64,000 nucleotides of DNA. Source: Streptomyces sp. NBC_01304. Its GTDB lineage: Bacteria > Actinomycetota > Actinomycetes > Streptomycetales > Streptomycetaceae. This document shows positions 43,201-49,791 of this stretch, in pieces (the stretch's first letter is position 1; each line of letters begins with the position of its first letter). The notes beneath the pieces were generated by a model. That model worked only from the letters and a program-made list of their open reading frames with translations, did no database searches and was not told where the DNA came from. The stretch is taken from assembly GCF_035975855.1 (NCBI RefSeq), contig NZ_CP109055.1:992001-1056000 (forward strand), in the 5' to 3' direction. The position numbers and the translations under genes were made by a program.

Positions 43201-43303
43201 GTACGTCGCCCGCGAGCAGCGCGAGGAGAGCGCGCAGCCGGGGCGCGGTGACGTCCTGGCCGCGCCAGGCGACGCGCGGCAGCAGCGTCAGCTCGATGGT
43301 CAC
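40181..43303 (-). CDS. SARP/BTAD transcriptional regulator with NB-ARC and TPR domains
   Basis: 1040 residues from GTG 43303. Winged-helix DNA-binding domain at 1-90 (RLRALLALLAGDVRTGCDAGRLVAGLWPDELPERPGKALQVLVSRARAQFG), BTAD helical domain to about 245 (ERYEAYRRTLRDELGTDPGAGLKVVQ), NB-ARC ATPase with Walker A GPGGLGKT near 275, Walker B ALLVLDNCEQ and the EWSWNLLSPEARAALR element, then a long TPR-like region to the end. Large SARPs of this kind (AfsR class) integrate signals and activate secondary-metabolite or export genes. It is convergent with drrAB by a 20-bp overlap, so drrAB may be a target. Confidence 0.92.
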   Translation of the reverse strand: MTIELTLLPRVAWRGQDVTAPRLRALLALLAGDVRTGCDAGRLVAGLWPDELPERPGKALQVLVSRARAQFGAEVVASTQTGYRLALAEDRVDSSALLLHAAASADRAGAGDHAGSLAAAETGLALWEGTADDGADPVAALRAERAPVREGLVRARALALARLGRHAQAAGPLAVAASEHPRDEEVLAELLRAEAATAGPAAALERYEAYRRTLRDELGTDPGAGLKVVQQELLRGEAPLVRHGVPHEPNQLLGRDEDIAAVRRLLRASRAVTVVGPGGLGKTRLAHAVGRGAEQRVVYFVPLAGVTADEDVAVEVAAALGAGETRHGVVSGPAPAADPVSAILGVLGSGPALLVLDNCEQVIGGAAGLVQALISSSKDLRVLATGRAALDLTSEAVYALPELGLDTSVELFTQRARAARPGVELPPDEVAELCRHLDGLPLAVELAAARVRVLAVPEIARRLGDRFALLRGGGRDVPERHRTLHAVVEWSWNLLSPEARAALRTLSVFPGGFLGEAAEQVLGTDALSLLEQLAGQSLLTVTDTPVGVRFHMLETVREFSAARRTEAGEDEEAVGRFLAWARDFGVTYHDWLFGPQPRTAWARIRAEQDNLVAALRQALARADGPALAALTAVLAALWSTDSNYPRLAALAADTGPPLSHYRPEPEYDEVARAAAVLCAAGLFMNHGPHGVRQLVTLRRLPPAPPDTLLRAVAVVLGAAAEMRPPDHEVLHELCASERPLVAALAECAATYVWEYEHDIDRAYASALRMTAALAPVDNPTLQLMGHSRLSELSLRTGRGEIAYEHLKAALGALPRLGDEHDHIGIRSGLVLACLQRGDPDEAETWLRQAQADNTPRQEAFYSPDLGARAEIALARGLTEAGLGLWRGAVDRLPVTGSPYGDDPWLDPWALQIQSAAVTAHAYARRLECVAEPAERLRQGLRTLLTGPPRSPLDLPVCGTVLHALGMAGIAAEDTSAVRMLALAERLRVLREFQPTMSAARARQAAEDADRAAYADAALEYAALGRDELREAARGLISRRG

Positions 43304-43484
43304 CCGTGCAGGTTAACCAAGGCCTCGACAGCCGGAGTCCACCGCCGGGCGGGGCTGAGGGGAGACGTCTGCCGGGAAGGCCGAAGGGGGGCTTGAGGGG
43401 TTCGGAATCGACCGTGCCCGAGCCCATGGGCAGTGCCAGACTGGCCTCCACGGACCGGGGGGGTCCGTATCGGGGGTGGACAGC

Positions 43485-43904
43485 ATGTCCGAGCAACTGA
43501 ACTTGATCGCCGTGGCGCACGGCGAGGACCCGGAAGAACTCCAACTGCGCGTCGAGGCGCTGCGGGACGATCTCCTCCAACTCGACGTGGACCGGGTCGA
43601 ACGGCCCGTCGCCGGCCCCGCTCCACAGGGGACCCGCGCCGGCGCGATGGAAGCGATCAACGCCCTGCTGGTCGTACTCACGCCGACGCTTCCGCTGCTC
43701 CAGGGCCTCATCGCCGTCGTACAGAACTGGTCGGGGTGGGCCGGCGGACGGACCGTCGTCCTGCGGATCGGCGACAACGAGTTGGCCGTCACGGGCGTTC
43801 GCGGGCGTGAGCAGCAACGCCTGATCGATACCTGGATCGCCGCGACCGTCGGGCAATCGTCGATGCCACCCGACCGGCCGTCGATACCACCGGACCGGTC
43901 ATGA
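43485..43904 (+). CDS. EACC1 (effector-associated constant component 1) protein
   Basis: 139 residues. The amphipathic N-terminal part (EELQLRVEALRDDLLQLDVDRVERP) is followed by a hydrophobic helix around AINALLVVLTPTLPLLQGLIAVVQNW, then the diagnostic beta-alpha ending RTVVLRIGDNELAVTGVRGREQQRLIDTWIAAT, as in EACC1 proteins that accompany caspase or other effectors in actinobacterial conflict systems. ATG 43485 has a GGGGGTGG leader; GTG 43476 is also possible. The Pro/Ser-rich end overlaps the caspase gene by 4 bp (ATGA), so the two products are made together. It probably acts as adaptor or sensor; this is inference from the family's published genomic association. Confidence 0.85.
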   Translation: MSEQLNLIAVAHGEDPEELQLRVEALRDDLLQLDVDRVERPVAGPAPQGTRAGAMEAINALLVVLTPTLPLLQGLIAVVQNWSGWAGGRTVVLRIGDNELAVTGVRGREQQRLIDTWIAATVGQSSMPPDRPSIPPDRS

Positions 43905-45808
43905 ATGCCTCCGGACGGTACGCGCTCGTCGTGGCCACGGGCGACTACCAGGACGAAGGGCTGCGCGGCCTGCTCGCGCCGACCCGCGACGCCACGGAAC
44001 TCGCCGAGGTCCTGGCAGATCCGGCGATCGGCGGCTTCGACGTGGACGTACTGGACAACCCCGACGCGAACCAACTCCGGGTGAAGATCGAGGACTTCTT
44101 CGCCGACCGGTCCCTGCGGGACACCCTGGTGCTGCACTTCGCCTGCCACGGCCTCAAAGGAGAGGGCAACCGGCTGTTCCTGGCCGCGACGGACACCAGG
44201 CCCGCGCGACTCGCCTCCACCGCGGTGCCGGCCGAGTACGTCAGCAGCCTGATGATGGCGAGCCGGGCGCAGCGGGTGGCCGTGCTGCTCGACTGCTGCT
44301 TCGCGGGGCTTTTCGAGCGCGGCATGATCAGCCGGGCCGACTCCGCCGTGCACGTGCAGGACAGCTTCACCGGGCTCGACCGCACCGGCAACGAACGCGG
44401 ACGCGCCGTGGTGACGGCGTCCAGCGCGGTGGAGTACGCCTACGAGGGCAACCAGTTCGTGGCGGAGGCGGCGGCGGGCACCACGATGGGGGCGGGCCTG
44501 AAGATCGGGACGCCGGGTTCCTCGCTGTTCACCGGCGCGCTGGTCGAGGGACTGCGCACCGGGCAGGCCGACCTGGACGGCGACGGCGAGATCGGTCTGG
44601 CCGAACTCGCCGACTACATCGGCCAGCGCATCCGGGCGGTGACACCGCAACAGAACCCGCAGCTGTGGATGTTCGGCGCCCAGGGCGATCTGCCGATCGC
44701 CCGCGCCCGGCGGCGCGTACAGGCCGTCGCACTGCCCGAACGGCTGGCGGCAGCGGCCACCTCCGCCAACCGGGAACAGCGGCTCTGGGCCGTCGACGAT
44801 CTCGGCACCATGCTGCACGGCCCGCAGGTGCCCCTCGCGCTCACGGCCCACTCCGCCCTCGCCCAACTGGCCCGCGACGACAGCCGACGGGTCGCGGAGG
44901 CGGCCCAGCGCATGCTCGCCTCCGCGTTCCCACGGATCGTGAGCACCTACTGGAACCTCGGCCGGGTCCCGGCGGGCACGCCCGGAGCGCCGGTCCTGCT
45001 CGGGGTCGACGGCCCGCCGATCGTGCGCGCGACCCTGCAGGCGGTGGCCGAACCATGGCTGCGCGTGCGGTACGTGGACCGGGGCCTCACGCTGTCGGTG
45101 GACGCGCCGACGCCCGGCCCGTACGCGGGCGGTGTGACGCTGCGGACGGCCACCGGGGAGCTCGTGGTCCAGGTGACGGCCGAGGTGACCGCCACCGGGC
45201 CCGATGCCGCCCGCCCGAGCCGCCCGCGCCGGTTCCGCCTCGCCCGCCCGAAGCCTCAGGCACAGGCCCCGTGGTTCGGCCCCACGCAGGGCTCGCAGTT
45301 CGGCCCCGCCCAAGCCGCACAGTTCGGCCCTGCACAGGGCTCGCCGTCGGCCGGGTTCCGGACGCCGCCGCAGTCGGTCCGGCCACCGGGTGTACGACGG
45401 GCTCATGCCTGGCCGTTCGCGGTGACGGCGACGCTGATGCTGCTGGTCCTGGTGATGCCGGCCTACCGGGACGAGTACGACGACACCTGGGTCCAGGGCG
45501 CCAGCTACGACGCCCTACCGCTCACCGTCGCCGCCACAGCGGTTCTGCTCACCTGTGGTGCGATGGCGATCCTGCTCCGGCGCGGTGCGGCGGCCGCACG
45601 GCACCGGGCACTGCGCTGGTGGTACGACTTCGTGGTGCTGTTGGCTCTGGCGGTGGCGGTCCTCTTCGGGGCGCATCTCGCAGATCCTGAAGTCGCGGCG
45701 GGCGCCGGCTCCTTCGTCTTCTACCCAGGGTGTCTGCTCCTGCTGTGGGGCGTGGTCCCGCTGTGGCGCATCAGGAATCGTCGGCGGCACGCCGCGACCC
45801 AGCACTGA
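43901..45808 (+). CDS. EACC1-associated caspase-like protease with membrane anchor
   Basis: 635 residues. A caspase/peptidase C14 domain spans residues 1-260: RYALVVATGDYQDEGLRGLLAPTRDATELAEVLAD, catalytic His83 in VLHFACHGLKGEGN, catalytic Cys133 in VAVLLDCCFAGLFERG. A helical segment (about 275-345) and an immunoglobulin-like beta segment (about 350-430) follow, then a linker with QFGPAQ repeats, and a C-terminal membrane part with about four hydrophobic helices (residues 505-625) and a short basic tail. No signal peptide, so the protease faces the cytoplasm. The start overlaps EACC1. Known relatives are predicted defence or programmed-death effectors; the substrate is unknown. Confidence 0.88.
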   Translation: MNASGRYALVVATGDYQDEGLRGLLAPTRDATELAEVLADPAIGGFDVDVLDNPDANQLRVKIEDFFADRSLRDTLVLHFACHGLKGEGNRLFLAATDTRPARLASTAVPAEYVSSLMMASRAQRVAVLLDCCFAGLFERGMISRADSAVHVQDSFTGLDRTGNERGRAVVTASSAVEYAYEGNQFVAEAAAGTTMGAGLKIGTPGSSLFTGALVEGLRTGQADLDGDGEIGLAELADYIGQRIRAVTPQQNPQLWMFGAQGDLPIARARRRVQAVALPERLAAAATSANREQRLWAVDDLGTMLHGPQVPLALTAHSALAQLARDDSRRVAEAAQRMLASAFPRIVSTYWNLGRVPAGTPGAPVLLGVDGPPIVRATLQAVAEPWLRVRYVDRGLTLSVDAPTPGPYAGGVTLRTATGELVVQVTAEVTATGPDAARPSRPRRFRLARPKPQAQAPWFGPTQGSQFGPAQAAQFGPAQGSPSAGFRTPPQSVRPPGVRRAHAWPFAVTATLMLLVLVMPAYRDEYDDTWVQGASYDALPLTVAATAVLLTCGAMAILLRRGAAAARHRALRWWYDFVVLLALAVAVLFGAHLADPEVAAGAGSFVFYPGCLLLLWGVVPLWRIRNRRRHAATQH

Positions 45809-45897
45809 CTCCCTCCCTCATCCCCCTCCGAGGGGGGAGGTGTCCGAGACGCCCGGCGCCCGGCCTGCGTATCCTGCGCGCGACACAGGAGGACATC

Positions 45898-46497
45898 ATG
45901 CGCAGAGCAGGTATCAGGGCATTGGCCACGAGTGGCGCGGTGGCGCTCACGCTGCTGGCCGGTTGCGGCCAGGGCGCCGCACAAGAGCAGGGCGAGACCG
46001 CGGGGCAGAGCGCGGGCCGCATCGCCCTGGGCGACCACGGCTATCCGCTGCAGAAGAGCGACATCCCGTGGAGCGGCAGCCCGAGCCCGTTCAACGCGCA
46101 GCTCAAGCTGGCCGACGGGCGGCGGGTGGCCATGCACTACATGCGGGGCAAGGGTCTCTTCGTGCAGGACTACAGCCCCAAGGAGCGAGGGTGGTCCAAG
46201 TCGGCCGTGGTCCACAAGACCGCGACCGAGGCCTGCCAGGGGATCACGCTCAAGGCCAAGGACGGCACGGTCGCCGCCTTCGCGGACTTCGGCGTCTACT
46301 GCGCCGACGGCGAACCGCCGACCGAGTCGATCGCCGCGGTCGCCGTCGGGGCGCTGGCGAAATGGGACACGCACCTCACCAAGAACTTCGACGGCTGGGA
46401 GAAGATCGCGATCGCCACCGGCGGGAAGAAGGTCACGTTCACCAACGGCGGCGACACCCTCACCTGGACCAAGGCCGGAGGCTTCCCCACCCCCTGA
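45898..46497 (+). CDS. putative lipoprotein, unknown function
   Basis: 199 residues. RBS AGGAGG lies 5 bp before ATG 45898. Lipoprotein signal [22 protein letters not shown] with Cys23 in a good lipobox (LLAGC). The mature part has repeated short beta elements ([66 protein letters not shown]) and two further Cys. I do not recognise a family. Located 89 bp after the caspase gene on the same strand, so a link to that unit is possible but unproven. Confidence 0.75.
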   Translation: MRRAGIRALATSGAVALTLLAGCGQGAAQEQGETAGQSAGRIALGDHGYPLQKSDIPWSGSPSPFNAQLKLADGRRVAMHYMRGKGLFVQDYSPKERGWSKSAVVHKTATEACQGITLKAKDGTVAAFADFGVYCADGEPPTESIAAVAVGALAKWDTHLTKNFDGWEKIAIATGGKKVTFTNGGDTLTWTKAGGFPTP

Positions 46498-46561
46498 CCG
46501 CGCCGCACGGAAGTCGGACCAAGGCGCCCCACGCATCCGGCCCTTGATGAATCATGGCGCC

Positions 46562-47524
46562 ATGGACCGACTACCGGTGATCGACGTCAGCGCCCTGGCA
46601 GGCGGCGGCGAGGCAGGCGAACGGGCCGCGGCCGCGATCGGCCGGGCGTGCCGCGACAACGGGTTCTTCTACGTCACCGGACACGGCGTGCCCGACGAGT
46701 TGTGCGGGCGCCTGGACGCCGCGGCCCGGCGCTTCTTCGCGTTGCCGGAGCCGGTAAAGCAGGAGATCTCCATGGCCAGGGGCGGCCGCACCTGGCGGGG
46801 CCACTTCCCCGTCGGGGGCGAGCTCACCTCGGGCCGCCCCGATCTGAAGGAGGGGATCTACTTCGGCGCCGAACTCCCCGCAGGGGACCCCCGCCCCCTG
46901 CACGGCCCCAACCTGTTCCCCGCCCAAGTCCCCGAACTCGGGCCCGCGGTACTGGAGTACCTCGACCGGCTGACCGCCCTCGGCCAGACCGTGATGCGCG
47001 GCGTCGCACGCAGTCTCGGTCTGCCGGGCGGCTACTTCTCCGACGGCTGCACCGCCGAGCCGACCGTGCTGTTCCGCATCTTCCACTACCCGCCGTCCGC
47101 GCCGGGCGCCGCGGAGTGGGGCGTGGGCGAGCACACCGACTACGGGCTGCTGACCCTGCTGGCGCAGGACGACAACGGCGGCCTGGAGGTACGCACCCCC
47201 GACGGCTGGCTCGAGGCCCCGCCCCTGCCCGGCACCTTCGTCTGCAACATCGGTGACATGCTCGACCGCCTCACCGGCGGCGTGTACCGCTCCACCCCGC
47301 ACCGGGTCCGCAACCTCAGCGGCAACGACCGGCTGTCCTTCCCCTTCTTCTTCGACCCCGGCTGGTCCAGCGAGGTCCCGCCCCTGCCCACCACCGGCGC
47401 CGACGTTCCCGGCAGCGCCCGCTGGGACGGCCAGGACCTGCGCGCCTTCGACGGCACGTACGGCGACTACCTCCTGGACAAGGTCTCCAAGGTCTTCCCC
47501 CAGCTCCGCGCCGACGTTCTGTGA
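46562..47524 (+). CDS. isopenicillin N synthase-like Fe(II)/2-oxoglutarate oxygenase
   Basis: 320 residues. N-terminal DIOX_N domain ([31 protein letters not shown]). C-terminal 2OG-FeII core with the iron triad His191-x-Asp193 (EHTDYG) and His247 (STPHRV), and the 2-oxoglutarate-binding Arg257-x-Ser259 (DRLSF). The GHGVP motif is typical of the isopenicillin N synthase/gibberellin oxidase group. Substrate unknown. ATG 46562 is used; ATG 46547 is in frame 5 codons earlier. The SDR gene follows after 43 bp, suggesting an oxidation-reduction pair acting on one metabolite. Confidence 0.92.
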   Translation: MDRLPVIDVSALAGGGEAGERAAAAIGRACRDNGFFYVTGHGVPDELCGRLDAAARRFFALPEPVKQEISMARGGRTWRGHFPVGGELTSGRPDLKEGIYFGAELPAGDPRPLHGPNLFPAQVPELGPAVLEYLDRLTALGQTVMRGVARSLGLPGGYFSDGCTAEPTVLFRIFHYPPSAPGAAEWGVGEHTDYGLLTLLAQDDNGGLEVRTPDGWLEAPPLPGTFVCNIGDMLDRLTGGVYRSTPHRVRNLSGNDRLSFPFFFDPGWSSEVPPLPTTGADVPGSARWDGQDLRAFDGTYGDYLLDKVSKVFPQLRADVL

Positions 47525-47567
47525 TGGCCCTGGCGCGACCGGCCGGATGATCGGTACGTTCTGTTCG

Positions 47568-48344
47568 ATGAGACGCTTCGAAGAACACGGCGTACTGATC
47601 ACTGGAGCGGCGCGCGGCATCGGCGCGGCCACGGCCACCCGGCTCGCCCAGGAGGGCGGGCGAATCCTGCTGACGGATGTGGACGGGACGGCGGCCGAGA
47701 AGACAGCGGGCGTGTTGCGCGAACAAGGCGCCGATGCCTGGGCGTTGGAGTGCGACGTGGCCTCTCGCGCATCGGTGGAGGCGGCGGTCGCGTACGCCAT
47801 GGATCGCATGGGCGGGCTCGACGTCCTGGTCAACAACGCCGCGTCGTGCGGCCTGGACGCGCCGCACTTCGAGGACGAGCCCGACGAGGTGTGGCAGCGC
47901 GACCTCGACATCACCCTCAACGGCGCCTTTCGCTGCGCCCGCGCAGCCATGCCACATCTGACGGCCTCCGGTCGCGGCGCGATCGTGAACATCGGCTCGG
48001 TCAACGGCGAGGTCTCCTTCGGCAACCACGCCTACAGCGCGGCCAAGGCAGGCCTCGCCTCCCTCACCCGCACCCTCGCCGACCACGCGGGACCGCGCGG
48101 AGTCCGCGTCAACCTCGTCGCTCCCGGCACGGTCCGGACCACGGCCTGGGCGGGCCGCGAGAAGCAACTCGACGCCGTGCGCAGCTTGTATCCGCTCGGG
48201 CGGGTCGGCGAGCCCGAGGACATCGCGGCCGCCGTGGCGTTCCTGGCGTCCCGGGACGCCGCCTGGATCACCGGGACCACACTGCGGGTCGACGGCGGAA
48301 TCCTCGCCGCGCACACGGCATTCCGTACGCCACCGGAGGATTGA
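47568..48344 (+). CDS. SDR-family oxidoreductase
   Basis: 258 residues, classical SDR. TGAARGIG at residues 12-19, NNAAS near 89, catalytic Ser144, Tyr156 and Lys160 (YSAAK), ending with ITGTTLRVDGGILAA. Asp37 after strand 2 (LLTDVDG) indicates NAD(H) preference. Follows the 2OG oxygenase gene, probably one transcript, and converges with the conservon GTPase gene with only 4 bp between stops. Confidence 0.92.
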   Translation: MRRFEEHGVLITGAARGIGAATATRLAQEGGRILLTDVDGTAAEKTAGVLREQGADAWALECDVASRASVEAAVAYAMDRMGGLDVLVNNAASCGLDAPHFEDEPDEVWQRDLDITLNGAFRCARAAMPHLTASGRGAIVNIGSVNGEVSFGNHAYSAAKAGLASLTRTLADHAGPRGVRVNLVAPGTVRTTAWAGREKQLDAVRSLYPLGRVGEPEDIAAAVAFLASRDAAWITGTTLRVDGGILAAHTAFRTPPED

Positions 48345-48348
48345 GGTC

Positions 48349-48939
48349 CTACCGTCCGGGAAGCTGGGCCAGCACATGCTCCACGAGGGTGATCAGGACG
48401 TCCTTGCCGGACGCCTGCTCCCGGACGTCGCACAGCAGGACAGGCGTGTCGGGTCCCAGATCGAGGGCGCGGGACACGGCGTCGGGGGTGTGGGTGCGCA
48501 GGCCGTCGAAGCAGTTGACCGCGACGACGAACGGGATGCTCCGGCTCTCGAAGTAGTCGACCGACGGGAAGCAGTCCGCCAGGCGGCGGGTGTCGGCCAG
48601 GACGACCGCGCCCAGGCAGCCCGTGGACAACTCGTCCCAGGCGAACCAGAAGCGGTCCTGGCCGGGCGTACCGAAGAGGTAGAGGGCCAGGTCGTCGCGC
48701 AGGGTGATGCGGCCGAAGTCCATCGCGACGGTCGTGGTGGTCTTCGTGGCCACGCCGTGCAGGCTGTCCACCGGGCGGGAGGCCTCGGTGAGGTCCTCCT
48801 CGGTGCGCAGCGGGCGGATCTCGCTCACCGTTTCCACCAGCGTGGTCTTTCCGACGCCGAACCCGCCGGCGATCAGGAGCTTCAGGGCCGTGAAGTCGGT
48901 GCGGGCGGCGGGCAGTTGCTCAGAGTGCGCGGAGGCCAT
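48349..48939 (-). CDS. cvnD: conservon small GTP-binding protein (CvnD type)
   Basis: 196 residues. P-loop GGFGVGKTTLVETVSE (G1), Thr-rich switch region SLHGVATKTTTTVAMDFGRITL, DxxG-like GTPGQDRFWF (G3), NCFDG (G4-like N-x-x-D) and the final CDVREQASGKDVLITLVEHVL. Ras-like ATP/GTPase of the cvn four-gene modules, thought to relay the state of the sensor kinase-like CvnA. Its start overlaps the DUF742 gene by 20 bp, in keeping with tightly coupled translation. Confidence 0.93.
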   Translation of the reverse strand: MASAHSEQLPAARTDFTALKLLIAGGFGVGKTTLVETVSEIRPLRTEEDLTEASRPVDSLHGVATKTTTTVAMDFGRITLRDDLALYLFGTPGQDRFWFAWDELSTGCLGAVVLADTRRLADCFPSVDYFESRSIPFVVAVNCFDGLRTHTPDAVSRALDLGPDTPVLLCDVREQASGKDVLITLVEHVLAQLPGR

Positions 48940-49345
48940 TGATCACTTCTCGCAGGAGGTGGGCGTCGGGGCGGGCGGCCTTGGTGGCGGTGGACTCGGG
49001 CGGGGTGATGTGGATCAGGCCGTGGGCCGTCAGGTCGCCCAGCAGGACGCGTACGACGCCGAGCGGCAGGCCCGAGTCGGAGGCCAAGTCGGCGACCGGG
49101 CGCGGGCCCCCGGCACACAGGGCCAGCAGGGCGCGCTGCTCGGGTGGGAGCGGAGCGCGCGGAGTGGCCGCGGTGGGGCGGACGATCGCCATCAGGTCGA
49201 CGCGCTCTGCGCCGTTGTCCGTGCGGGCGCGGCCCGCGGTCATGGCGTAGAGGCGGACGAGGGGGCCCGCGTCGTCGTCATAGCGGTCGCTCCAGGCGTC
49301 CGCGGACCGCTCGGCGGGCCGGCGGTGGAGGTGCGCGTCCGTCAT
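48920..49345 (-). CDS. cvnC: conservon DUF742 protein (CvnC type)
   Basis: 141 residues from ATG 49345 with an Arg/Asp-rich N-terminus (DAHLHRRPAERSADAWSDRYDDDAGP) and the DUF742 core VRLYAMTAGRAR, APLPPEQRALLALCAGGPRPVADLASDSGLPLGVVRVLLGDLTAHGLIHI, a winged-helix-like fold. Overlaps the roadblock gene by 4 bp (ATGA) and the GTPase gene by 20 bp. Functions as part of the conservon signalling complex. Confidence 0.92.
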   Translation of the reverse strand: MTDAHLHRRPAERSADAWSDRYDDDAGPLVRLYAMTAGRARTDNGAERVDLMAIVRPTAATPRAPLPPEQRALLALCAGGPRPVADLASDSGLPLGVVRVLLGDLTAHGLIHITPPESTATKAARPDAHLLREVINGLRAL

Positions 49346-49791
49346 GTGGCCTCGCCGTCCGACCTCGTGGGTACGCCGAGGTGTTCGCGTACGCGGTCGA
49401 CGAGCAGGGCCATCTCGTAGGCGACCAGGCCGATGTCGGCGTGCCCGTCGGTGAACACGGCGAGGCAGGAGCCGTCGCCCGCGGCGACCACGAAGAGGAA
49501 GCCGCCCTGGAGTTCGACCATGGTCTGGATGACGCCGCCGGCGTCGAAGTGGCGGCCCGCGCCCTTGGCGAGGGAGTGGAAGCCGGAGGCGATCGCGGCG
49601 AAGCGTTCGGACTCGTCGCGGCCCAGGCCCGTGGAGGCGCCGACGCACAGGCCGTCGTTGGAGAGCATGACCGTGTACCGGACTTCGGCGACCCGGTCCA
49701 CCAGGTCGTTGAGCAGCCAGTCGACGCCTGTGCCCGCGCCGGATCGGTCGGCGGGCCCGGCCAGGTTGGTGACGGTGTAGGTCGGGGTCAT
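49342..49791 (-). CDS. cvnB: conservon roadblock/LC7 protein (CvnB type)
   Basis: 149 residues: DWLLNDLVDRVAEVRYTVMLSNDGLCVGASTGLGRDESERFAAIASGFHSLAKGAG and the strand VELQGGFLFVVAAGDGSCLAVF, the roadblock/LC7 alpha-beta fold that acts as GTPase-interacting module. Overlaps the sensor gene upstream (49788-49791) and DUF742 downstream. Confidence 0.93.
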   Translation of the reverse strand: MTPTYTVTNLAGPADRSGAGTGVDWLLNDLVDRVAEVRYTVMLSNDGLCVGASTGLGRDESERFAAIASGFHSLAKGAGRHFDAGGVIQTMVELQGGFLFVVAAGDGSCLAVFTDGHADIGLVAYEMALLVDRVREHLGVPTRSDGEAT

